Shown: positions 55,060 to 63,034 of the stretch, piece by piece | How the letters are laid out: every line of letters starts with the position of its first letter | Position numbering within the stretch: position 1 is the stretch's first letter | Assembly: GCF_024397855.1 (NCBI RefSeq) | Contig: NZ_CP073343.1 | Location: 3,162,001 to 3,226,000, forward strand | DNA from: Marinomonas rhizomae | GTDB taxonomy: Bacteria > Pseudomonadota > Gammaproteobacteria > Pseudomonadales > Marinomonadaceae | DNA: 64,000 nucleotides | Direction of reading: 5' to 3' | The notes under the pieces: generated by a model | Seen by the model: the letters and a program-made list of their open reading frames with translations, nothing else | The model's database searches: none | What the model was told of the DNA's origin: nothing | Made by a program: the position numbers and the translations under genes

Positions 55060-55848
55060 CTATGCCGTACGCTTCGGTTTTCGGTTCAGCCACTGTGCCG
55101 CGATTAATAAAGGCAAAATCATCCCAAGGAAAATCAAGGTATAAGCCGAACTCACCTCCAACCGCATTGAGGCATAAGAATCCGCTAACCCCACTGGCAA
55201 GGTTTTGGTTAACGGTGTATGCAACATCCACGTCAGGTTAAATTCCCCTGCAGACAAGGTCAGAGTCATCAAGACACCACTGACAATACCCGTTTTGCAA
55301 TTAGGCACGATGACATGAAAAAAGCGTTGCCAAAAACTCGCTCCCAAACTGGCGGCTCCTTCCTCTAACACTCTAAAGTTAATACTTTGCAATACCGCCA
55401 ACACCGACTTCACCATGAATGGCAAAGTAAAAATCACGTGCCCAACCAAGATAAATAACCAACTCATACGAAACTCACTAATACCGCCATAAACAGAAAT
55501 TAAGCCGAGCGCAATTGCCATACCTGGTATAGCAATGGGCAGCGTCAGACATTCATCCAAAAACGCCGATAATTTGCTGCGTGTTCGAGCTAAATAGTAA
55601 GCACAAGGCACACCAATACAAAGATTCACCAAAGTCGTCACTAGGGCAATCCCCATGGTCAGCCAAATAGTATCGGCATACATTCTCCAAACCTGCTCAA
55701 CCCAGCGAAGAGTCAGACCGCTCTTAACGCCAACAAAATAGTTATTAGTCAGCCCCGCTGTGATCGACATGAAAATCGGCACAATCAAAAAAGCACAAAC
55801 GAGCAAAGTGAAAGCCAGCTGCAAATAAAAATACATCCCCTTTTTCAT
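55060..55848 (-). CDS. ABC importer permease (second)
   Basis: A 262-residue permease with about six helices and the EAA loop LEEGAASLGASFWQRFFHVIVP. It follows the first permease after a 1-bp gap and precedes the ATPase. It is of the iron/phosphonate/polyamine (CysTW/PotC-like) class. Substrate unknown. Confidence 0.85.
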   Translation of the reverse strand: MKKGMYFYLQLAFTLLVCAFLIVPIFMSITAGLTNNYFVGVKSGLTLRWVEQVWRMYADTIWLTMGIALVTTLVNLCIGVPCAYYLARTRSKLSAFLDECLTLPIAIPGMAIALGLISVYGGISEFRMSWLFILVGHVIFTLPFMVKSVLAVLQSINFRVLEEGAASLGASFWQRFFHVIVPNCKTGIVSGVLMTLTLSAGEFNLTWMLHTPLTKTLPVGLADSYASMRLEVSSAYTLIFLGMILPLLIAAQWLNRKPKRTA

Positions 55849-55849
55849 A

Positions 55850-56662
55850 TCAGCCTCCCATTCCTAATGACGAACCGCCTTGACGTCGCGCGATAGTCAG
55901 ACACAGCCAAGTAATAAAGCCGAGAATCAAACTAAGCGCTGCCGCCATAGCAAAGTTCGCATTCAGGGTAAATTCGGTATAAATCGTCATGGGCAAAACA
56001 TTCAGGTTGGTAGCCAAAGTAAAGGCCGTGCCAAACGCACCCATGGAAGTGGCAAAACAAATTGAGCCGGAGGAAATCAACCCCGGTGTTAACGCAGGCA
56101 AAGTCACATCTCGTAATAACTGCCAGCGGTTAGCGCCTAACGAACGCCCCGCCTCCATCAAGTTATGATCTAACTTCTCTGCAGCGCCCATCACGGTAAG
56201 CACGACACGAGGAATAGAGAAGTACAAATAACCAATAAAGAGACCGGAAATAGAATAGGCAAGCGTCCAACGGTCGCCAGTCAGAGCAAGGCCAAGCTCA
56301 GCAAACAAACCTTGTCGACCTGCGAGCATAATGACGAAGAAGCCAATCACCACGCCAGGAAACACCAAAGGAAAGCTCAACATGGCGACTAATATTGATT
56401 TGCCTTTGAACTCATGCCGAGTCAAAAATAAGCCCACAATAGTTGCAATGACTAAACTGGCGATGGTCACCACAGCAGACAATAAAAAAGTTGACCAAAG
56501 GCTTTTCAAATACATGGGTTTGGTCAAAATATACCAATAGCTAATGCCATGCTGCTCAGCCAATGAAAGCCATACCAGTTTTGCCATAGGTAATAGAAAA
56601 AATGCCGCACTGATAATCAACGCGGGGATAATTAATAAAGTGTATTGCCTGTTTTGCTTCAT
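55850..56662 (-). CDS. ABC importer permease (first)
   Basis: A 270-residue permease with about six helices and the EAA loop LMEAGRSLGANRWQLLRDVTLP. Part of the heterodimeric channel with the next gene. A stem-loop separates it from the binding-protein gene and probably lowers its expression relative to that gene. Confidence 0.85.
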   Translation of the reverse strand: MKQNRQYTLLIIPALIISAAFFLLPMAKLVWLSLAEQHGISYWYILTKPMYLKSLWSTFLLSAVVTIASLVIATIVGLFLTRHEFKGKSILVAMLSFPLVFPGVVIGFFVIMLAGRQGLFAELGLALTGDRWTLAYSISGLFIGYLYFSIPRVVLTVMGAAEKLDHNLMEAGRSLGANRWQLLRDVTLPALTPGLISSGSICFATSMGAFGTAFTLATNLNVLPMTIYTEFTLNANFAMAAALSLILGFITWLCLTIARRQGGSSLGMGG

Positions 56663-56699
56663 AAAAGATATTTCTTTAACTGATTACTTCAACATGAGT

Positions 56700-56738
56700 A
56701 ATGAAAAGAGCGGCGGTCTGCACACCACCCTTTTCATT
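56700..56738 (-). promoter_or_regulatory. Intercistronic stem-loop between binding protein and permease
   Basis: AATGAAAAG/CTTTTCATT forms the outer 9-bp stem, extended inside by a partial GC-rich stem, with no T-run after it. This fits mRNA stabilisation or partial attenuation, keeping the binding protein more abundant than the permeases. Confidence 0.5.
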
Positions 56739-56744
56739 ATTAAA

Positions 56745-57752
56745 TTAACGGACTTCGTTCAAATAACGCTGAGCAAAATCACTTTGAGCTTCTGCCATCT
56801 TGGCAAAATCCACAGTTTTAGCCCGTTTATAATCTGATTCAGGCAAGAACTTCGCCTCAATCTCAGGTGTCATTGCAGAAGAGATAACAGGACGAAGATA
56901 GGCTTGCGCCCATACCTGCTGGCCTTTATCCGATAACACAAAATCCAGTACTTTGTGACCATTATCAGGATGTGGTGAGTTCTTCACCGCACTCATCACG
57001 TATGGCACGACCACAGAACCCTCTTTAGGAATGACAAACTGTACATTTGCACTGTCTTTGTATTTAGCGCGGTAAGCATTGAAGTCGTAATCCAGCAATA
57101 TCGGAATCTCACCAGAAATAACCCGAGCGTAAGCAGTTTGCTTAGGCACAATTGGCTGGTTCTTAGCCAACTTTTTGAAGTAATTGATTGACGGGGTAAA
57201 GTTGCTCATATCCCCCCCAAAAGATTGGTTGATAGCTACCGCGCTGGCATAACCAACAAAGGCACTAGTCGGATCAAGGTAAGCGACCATACCTTTATAT
57301 TCTGGTTTTAAAAGATCATCCCATGACTGTGGAACCGGTCTACCATCAAGCGCATCTTTATTAACAAAGAAGCCGATGGTACCAGAATGAATCGCAAACC
57401 AACGCCCTTGTGGGTCTTTTAGACCTTGAGGAATCTTGTCCCAGTTTTTCGGTTTATAAGGTGCAACAACCCCTTTTTCAGCAGCCTTAATACCAAAAGA
57501 CACACCATAATAGACAACATCCGCAACAGGACTGTTTTCCTCTGCAACTAATTGAGACAGAGACTGACCAGAGTTTTTATTATCCATTGGAATGGAAATA
57601 CCTAGATCTTTTTTGATCAGCTCAAGCTGTCCACCCCAGTTTGCCCATTCCGGTGGGCAGTTATAACAAATCGCATCCGCTGCGAAAGATGCTCCCGCTG
57701 TCATCCCTAATGATAAAACCGCCAGTTTAGAAACCTTTTTAAAGATACTCAT
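56745..57752 (-). CDS. Periplasmic solute-binding protein of the ABC importer
   Basis: A 335-residue exported protein (signal peptide to about residue 25, ASFAADA). The mature N-terminus carries CYNCPPEWANWGGQ, a possible disulfide. The fold is of the iron/polyamine/phosphonate class (FAIHSGTIGFFVNKDAL, MVAYLDPTSAFVGYASAVAINQ). A phosphodiesterase in the operon hints at an organophosphate, but the ligand is not certain. It follows the LacI-type regulator by 18 bp with an AGGAG site. Confidence 0.78.
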   Translation of the reverse strand: MSIFKKVSKLAVLSLGMTAGASFAADAICYNCPPEWANWGGQLELIKKDLGISIPMDNKNSGQSLSQLVAEENSPVADVVYYGVSFGIKAAEKGVVAPYKPKNWDKIPQGLKDPQGRWFAIHSGTIGFFVNKDALDGRPVPQSWDDLLKPEYKGMVAYLDPTSAFVGYASAVAINQSFGGDMSNFTPSINYFKKLAKNQPIVPKQTAYARVISGEIPILLDYDFNAYRAKYKDSANVQFVIPKEGSVVVPYVMSAVKNSPHPDNGHKVLDFVLSDKGQQVWAQAYLRPVISSAMTPEIEAKFLPESDYKRAKTVDFAKMAEAQSDFAQRYLNEVR

Positions 57753-57770
57753 CGAATTTTCTCCTGCTAT

Positions 57771-58790
57771 TTAAAGAACATTTCGCATTATGGATGGCTG
57801 ACACTCAGCCACGGTGCCCACAAAGTGGGTTTGGAAATCTAACTTTCTAACTAAAGACAACGCCGTTTTATGCTTGGCGTTAAACAACAAATCCACAGCA
57901 CACATACCCATGTCATGATGCGGAACCTGAATGGTGGCGAGTGGCGGATATAAAATTTGCCCTAGCGCCATACCGTCAAAACCGACAACAGATACAGTTT
58001 CAGGCACAAGAACGCCCTTAGACTTAAGATGATTAACTAGCTTCAACGCCAACAGGTCATTACTGCAAAACCAAGCCGTTGGGGCATTAGCAGAATCGAA
58101 AAAAGAAGATTGAGTTTGATCAAAGGGAGTTAAGGCATATTGATCGACTTCAATCAATTGCACAGAAGGTAAAGACGAATCCTGCTTTAAACGCTCAGTA
58201 AAACCCAAGTATCGTTTCTTAGCCCTATCAGAAGATTGAAAGCGCCCAGCCACCATGCCTACTCGTTTGTGACCGAGTGCTAAAAATTGTTCAGCGACTT
58301 CACTGCCTGCTTGGTAGTTATCAACGTACACGCAAGGCTCATCTGATGATTGGTTATGAACAAGACAAAAAGGAAAATTAAACTCTCGTAATAAAGACAA
58401 GGCTTCGTTGTCTTCTACCGAGGCAGTCGTCAAAATCACGCCGGCAACACGCTGTCGAATCAAATCGATAATGGCCTGTTTTTCTAGACCGCGTTCATAT
58501 TGGGTATCAACAACAATGACGGAATAACCAAAGTGGCGCGCTCGCTTCTGTATTCCCGATACAATTTCAGAAAATACAGGGTTAAGTAAGCTAGGAATCA
58601 TGACGCCGATGGTAGGATTGTGATTCCAATCCACCTGCCTAGATGCCTGATTCACCTCGTAGCCAGTTAACTCAACCACTTTTTCAATACGAGCACGCGT
58701 TATCTCATTCAATGGACCCGTATTGTTTAAGCATCGGGAAACCGTTGCAGGCGACACGCCAGCTAACGCTGCTACGTCCTTGATGTTCAT
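57771..58790 (-). CDS. LacI-family repressor of the ABC importer operon
   Basis: A 339-residue regulator. The helix-turn-helix is MNIKDVAALAGVSPATVSRC at the chosen start (AAGGT upstream); a longer frame adds residues before the domain. The periplasmic-binding-like ligand domain follows (TIGVMIPSLLNPVFSEIVSG, WFCSNDLLALKLVNHL, VSVVGFDG). It is the first gene of the operon. A perfect-arm palindrome 139-158 bp upstream is a likely own operator. Confidence 0.87.
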   Translation of the reverse strand: MNIKDVAALAGVSPATVSRCLNNTGPLNEITRARIEKVVELTGYEVNQASRQVDWNHNPTIGVMIPSLLNPVFSEIVSGIQKRARHFGYSVIVVDTQYERGLEKQAIIDLIRQRVAGVILTTASVEDNEALSLLREFNFPFCLVHNQSSDEPCVYVDNYQAGSEVAEQFLALGHKRVGMVAGRFQSSDRAKKRYLGFTERLKQDSSLPSVQLIEVDQYALTPFDQTQSSFFDSANAPTAWFCSNDLLALKLVNHLKSKGVLVPETVSVVGFDGMALGQILYPPLATIQVPHHDMGMCAVDLLFNAKHKTALSLVRKLDFQTHFVGTVAECQPSIMRNVL

Positions 58791-58928
58791 GATGACCTTC
58801 TTCGACAACCATAAGATGTTGCGGAGTATAGAAATCATAAGTGACGAATTTGTGACAAAAAAAGGCATTTATGAGCAAGTTAAAAGATTTTAAATGCAAT
58901 TTTGTAAGTATTTATTAGAATTTAATAG

Positions 58929-58948
58929 ATGAAACGCTATCGTTTCAT
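58929..58948. promoter_or_regulatory. LacI-type palindrome upstream of the importer operon
   Basis: ATGAAACGCTATCGTTTCAT has perfect 8-bp arms with a CTAT centre. It lies upstream of the regulator's own gene, where autoregulation would place it. Confidence 0.6.
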
Positions 58949-59004
58949 AGCAAAAACACGATATAAAAAAGATCAAAAAACAATCAAAATAAATCTAGAA
59001 AAGC

Positions 59005-59038
59005 AAAAGCCAACGATCAAAACTGATCGCTGGCTTTT
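59005..59038 (-). terminator. Terminator of the Tsx-like gene
   Basis: AAAAGCCAACGATCA pairs with TGATCGCTGGCTTTT (one mismatch) across a four-base loop and A/T flanks. Confidence 0.8.
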
Positions 59039-59074
59039 AAAAGGGAAACGCTTGCTTTTTAGGGCCTATAAATT

Positions 59075-59863
59075 TTAGAACTTATAAGTCGCCGAGATGT
59101 AGTGAGAGAACCCTGAAGATTTGAATCCTGGAGTATCATCAATACCATAAACATCTTTGAATATTTTCAGACCGTAGCCCAATGCATAACGCTTAGAGTG
59201 CCAATACAAACCTTGGAACGTCGCGCCACCATCAGTAGATGTCACATAATCACTGTCCATACCAAACTGATAATCTACATAGCCTTGATACGCTAAGAAT
59301 GAACCATTTTCAAAATTCATAATAGGTTTAAACCAGTTTGCGGAAAACTGATAGCCATTCCAACCATTTCTGTTGCCAAAACTCTGATCGTACAAAGCAT
59401 ACAGGTTCATACCGACTTTACCCAACCAAGGCATATCGACGTCTGCACCCAAACCAATAAAGGAATTGTTAGTACCGTTTTGACCGCCATCTAAGCTAAA
59501 TAGAGTCGATACATAAAGCTCTTGCACCGCACCAAATGACAGATCTTTACCTGTCATACCATCTAATGAGAAACGCGGTGCTAACTTAAGAAACATCTTA
59601 TCGCTATCAGATTTATCATTGGCGTCGGTAGATGTCACATTGAATACATCAAGGTATCCATATAGATCAACGATGCCAGAACGGCCGCCAAATTCTAGCT
59701 CAAGGTAATCATGACTCGACTCGCCAGGAAGCTCATCAAAGGTATACATCATATTGAACTGACGCCAAGAATAATCGTTTTTATGAATGTCATCGGAATA
59801 ATCTGCAGCAAACCCTGTGCTAGCAAGAACCAAAGTAGAAAGACCCAAAAGTGCTTTACGCAT
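59075..59863 (-). CDS. Tsx/OmpK-like outer-membrane nucleoside channel
   Basis: A 262-residue protein with signal peptide MRKALLGLSTLVLASTGFAA (start supported by GAGGGG) and a beta-barrel ending in an aromatic strand (SHYISATYKF). The blocks DYSWRQFNMMYTFDELPGES, YLELEFGGRSGIVDLYGYLD and GYQFSANWFKP match the Tsx/OmpK family of nucleoside-specific channels. It may supply nucleosides or nucleotides to the periplasm; the closeness to a phosphodiesterase-ABC operon is suggestive only. Confidence 0.8.
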   Translation of the reverse strand: MRKALLGLSTLVLASTGFAADYSDDIHKNDYSWRQFNMMYTFDELPGESSHDYLELEFGGRSGIVDLYGYLDVFNVTSTDANDKSDSDKMFLKLAPRFSLDGMTGKDLSFGAVQELYVSTLFSLDGGQNGTNNSFIGLGADVDMPWLGKVGMNLYALYDQSFGNRNGWNGYQFSANWFKPIMNFENGSFLAYQGYVDYQFGMDSDYVTSTDGGATFQGLYWHSKRYALGYGLKIFKDVYGIDDTPGFKSSGFSHYISATYKF

Positions 59864-59955
59864 CAGTTTCCCCTCAATCAATACTGTGTGATTAATGTGA
59901 ATGAAATGTGACCAAATGGTCAGAAACATGCATATTACAGTTTTTTTAAGGAGAC

Positions 59956-59996
59956 GCAATTTAATTTAAAACTATATTTAAATTAAATTAAATTGC
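59956..59996. promoter_or_regulatory. AT-rich inverted repeat upstream of the Tsx-like gene
   Basis: GCAATTTAATTTAA and TTAAATTAAATTGC are perfect inverted repeats separated by 13 bp, about 95-135 bp before the start codon. No T-run follows; an operator or a cruciform-prone element is possible. The remaining sequence to 60155 shows no gene. Confidence 0.5.
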
Positions 59997-60155
59997 ACAG
60001 AAATGGATAAATTGAGGGATTTATTGCACCAAAAGGGAATATAACGAAAAACCAGAAAGAGCAGGCTTAACAGCAAAAAAGTAGCGAATATATAAATATC
60101 TCACACATTTCTATGCCCAACATTAGTGCGCGGCATATCAAGAACCTCTAACACA

Positions 60156-61820
60156 CTAGTCGTTAACAATGACTCTATTTCGACCTTGCTCTTTCGCTTT
60201 ATAAAGGGCTGAATCCGCGCGATTAAGTACCTGCTCATGATGACGATCTTCTACGTTATACATAGCCACGCCAAAGCTCGCAGTAATATACAATCCAGCA
60301 CTCATTTCTTCCGTTTCAAGTTCTTGGCGCAGGACTTCGGCAATATTCAGGGCTTCCTGAGCAGATATTGTTGGCAATAAGATAGTAAACTCTTCACCAC
60401 CAAACCGTGCAACCATGCCTTTATCTGCAACTCTATTAGCAAGTAATTTGGCCATTTTCTTAAGCACAGTATCACCCACAGTATGTCCATATTGATCATT
60501 CACTTTTTTAAAGTGATCTGCATCTACCATGATGATAGAAAACGTACTATCGGATGCTTGAGCAGAGGCAAACTGTTTTAATAACGCCTCATCTAAAGCC
60601 AAGCGATTGAAGCTATTAGTAAGCGAATCTTGCCTAACAATCGCCTCCAACTCAGCGGTTCTGGTGCGTACTTTTTCTTCTAGAGTCAGGTTCATTTTTA
60701 ATAAAGATTGCTCTCTATCCAATAATGAAGACATCATTTCCTGTAAAGAGCGACTTAAACTAGTAATTTCATTTAACTGACTATCATCTTGGAAAGTAAG
60801 ATGACGATTACCTTGTTGAATGCTTTTTGCAGTTTGAGCCAGACGCTCTATCGGACGACTTAATGTGCCAGCAAATTGATAAGCCAGCAGCATACAAAGT
60901 AAGGTTGAAAACACACCTAAAAAAAGCAACAACTTATGAACTTCATTAACGACAGACATAGCAATAGACAATGGCTGACGCACCACAATTTTCCACCCTA
61001 GGTTTGTTGACTCAGGAGATCGCACAGATACTAAACTGGTCAGATACTCCTTATCATCTTGCCACATCAATGTTTTAAATTGGCCATTACTTGGTAATAC
61101 TTCTGGTACCCTAAAATCACTAAGATGATTATCTGGATATAAAATATTGTGCTCTTTATCAATAATAAAGATGTCGATACCTTTCTGCCTTGACGCTTCA
61201 GCCAATGAAGACAATAAAACCTCTCGAACCCAGCTCCAGTCAGCATGCGTCGCTACCACACCTTTAAGCGCACCATTTTCCCCTATTACTGGAGCCGCAA
61301 AATCGACAAAGCGAATTGGTGCGCCATCTTTCGGTTTAGGAAGTAATTTTTCGAGCAATAAAGCCTTATGTACATCACCAACAAAAGGACCTGTACGACC
61401 ATGAATAAACCAAGGACGCTGACTGACATCAGCCCCCTTCAAAACACCATTGCTTGACGCTAGCACCAAGCCATCAAGATTAGCAAAGCCGATCCAAGCA
61501 TAATTCTTATATGAGTTCTTAATTTGATCTATGTCGTGCTGTAATTCGCTTAAGTCTTGGTTAGCATACAAAGAAGAGCGCTTACTTAGCAGAAGAATCT
61601 CACGCTCACGTTCCATAAGATTTGCTGACAATATATTAGAAATAGATTGGCTAATATTTACTAAAGACTCACCACTGGCCTCGGATAGACGAGTAGAAGC
61701 CAGTTGATAAAAAGAGGTAACAAGCACCAAGCTTAGGGAGAGCAGTAAGCCTCCAGACAAGAGAGTAATGCGTTTTCTAAAAGTATTGAAACCTCTTAGC
61801 ATAGCGTGTAAACCTGTCAT
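60156..61820 (-). CDS. dCache-HAMP-GGDEF diguanylate cyclase
   Basis: A 554-residue inner-membrane protein. Two membrane helices (about 18-40 and 297-317) enclose a large periplasmic double-Cache sensor (about 45-290; AWIGFANLDGLVLASSNG, ADVSQRPWF). A HAMP region, a short coiled coil and a GGDEF domain follow, with an intact ARFGGEEF at 474-478. It makes c-di-GMP in response to a small external ligand, perhaps an amino or carboxylic acid. Two in-frame ATGs six codons apart are possible starts; the second has a weak AGGT. Confidence 0.88.
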   Translation of the reverse strand: MTGLHAMLRGFNTFRKRITLLSGGLLLSLSLVLVTSFYQLASTRLSEASGESLVNISQSISNILSANLMEREREILLLSKRSSLYANQDLSELQHDIDQIKNSYKNYAWIGFANLDGLVLASSNGVLKGADVSQRPWFIHGRTGPFVGDVHKALLLEKLLPKPKDGAPIRFVDFAAPVIGENGALKGVVATHADWSWVREVLLSSLAEASRQKGIDIFIIDKEHNILYPDNHLSDFRVPEVLPSNGQFKTLMWQDDKEYLTSLVSVRSPESTNLGWKIVVRQPLSIAMSVVNEVHKLLLFLGVFSTLLCMLLAYQFAGTLSRPIERLAQTAKSIQQGNRHLTFQDDSQLNEITSLSRSLQEMMSSLLDREQSLLKMNLTLEEKVRTRTAELEAIVRQDSLTNSFNRLALDEALLKQFASAQASDSTFSIIMVDADHFKKVNDQYGHTVGDTVLKKMAKLLANRVADKGMVARFGGEEFTILLPTISAQEALNIAEVLRQELETEEMSAGLYITASFGVAMYNVEDRHHEQVLNRADSALYKAKEQGRNRVIVND

Positions 61821-62063
61821 TAGGTAAAAAGTAAACTGCGTATTTTAGGCATGATAACATGCCTCTGCTTGCACTTTACATGCATAATCAAAAAAGTTTA
61901 ACGCATCAAAATTGAACACTTTTCCATCATACTGCTCAGTTTTAACTCAATTGGTTAGCTCATTAATTCAAAAAGTACTGAAATTCATTTTTGATTTTTG
62001 AGTCAAAAACAAAAAAGAGTATATTGAGATAAATTTTTCACTCTCTTTATTTTCAGGCACTCC

Positions 62064-62783
62064 ATGTCCAGCAGCCATTATCAACAAATACAACGTTACT
62101 TTAGTGAATTGATTGCAAATAAAGCCTTACTAGCAGGTTCAAAGCTCCCTTCTGAAAGAGAGATAGGCGAGCAATTTAAACTAACTCGTATCACGGTTCG
62201 ACAAGCCCTGCAAAACTTAGAAGCAGAGGGTCTTATTTATCGGCAAAATCGTCGTGGTTGGTTTGTTACTCCACCTGCGGTGGTCTATGACCCAGCCAGT
62301 TACCTAAGTTTTAACTTATACGTGGCCGAGCAAGGTTGTCAGCCATCCACTCAAAAACTGGTGCAACAATTAGAACCCGCCAATACTTATATTGCGGCAC
62401 TTATGGGGATTCCAGAAAACACACCTGTGCTGTTTTTACATCGCCGACGTTACATTGATCAACGCCCTGTATTGATCGAAAAAATGTACATTAATATTGC
62501 ACTCTTACCTGGCATTGAAGAGGAAGACCTCACCCAATCATTAAGCCAACTACTAAAAAGTAAATATCAAATTGAATATCACAATATGGATTTATTCTTT
62601 AAATCCACTTCACTTCCCGCTCATGCAGCAAACGATCTAGGGATTTCAGCGGGTCAGCCGGGGCTTCATATCGAAAGAATTAATTACTTAAGTAATGATG
62701 AAAAAAACAAGCAAGTAATTGAAATTGATTACGAATTTTGGCGACATGATGCCGTTACAATAAACATTTCCATTCGAGATTAA
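62064..62783 (+). CDS. phnR: GntR-family regulator of phosphonate use (PhnR-like)
   Basis: A 239-residue HutC-subfamily regulator: winged helix (KLPSEREIGEQFKLTRITVR), then QNRRGWFVTPPAVVYDP, which is close to PhnR proteins, and a UTRA ligand domain (PVLFLHRRRYIDQRPVLIEK). It lies just upstream of an AepX/PhnS-type binding protein, which fits control of 2-aminoethylphosphonate uptake. A HutC-type operator in the following intergenic region supports this. Confidence 0.85.
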   Translation: MSSSHYQQIQRYFSELIANKALLAGSKLPSEREIGEQFKLTRITVRQALQNLEAEGLIYRQNRRGWFVTPPAVVYDPASYLSFNLYVAEQGCQPSTQKLVQQLEPANTYIAALMGIPENTPVLFLHRRRYIDQRPVLIEKMYINIALLPGIEEEDLTQSLSQLLKSKYQIEYHNMDLFFKSTSLPAHAANDLGISAGQPGLHIERINYLSNDEKNKQVIEIDYEFWRHDAVTINISIRD

Positions 62784-62879
62784 TACATCTCAACTACCTA
62801 GCTCTTTTTTCCAACCAATAAAAATACACCATCTTACCCAGCCCAATGTATTTTCTATTTTTAGTGAGTTTTTTATTTA

Positions 62880-62897
62880 CTGTCATATGAATGACAT
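62880..62897. promoter_or_regulatory. Inverted repeat, possible PHO half-site or operator
   Basis: CTGTCATATGAATGACAT contains TGTCAT/ATGACA arms around ATGA. CTGTCAT equals a PHO-box half-site, but the second half is inverted rather than direct. Confidence 0.35.
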
Positions 62898-62924
62898 TTT
62901 TGGCTGCTATTTTGCATTAACAAA

Positions 62925-62940
62925 TCTGGTATAGACCAGA
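62925..62940. promoter_or_regulatory. HutC/PhnR-type operator before aepX
   Basis: TCTGGTATAGACCAGA has perfect TCTGGT/ACCAGA arms and contains GT-A-TA-G-AC, the HutC-subfamily core. It lies about 95 bp before the binding-protein gene and overlaps a TATAGA -10-like element. Confidence 0.65.
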
Positions 62941-63034
62941 TTAACGAGTTGATGCTTTTTTGGTGCTAAGAGTCCTATCTACTCACCAAAATATTCATCA
63001 CCTCTCATTCAATACAAATGATGGAGAAGTGAAG

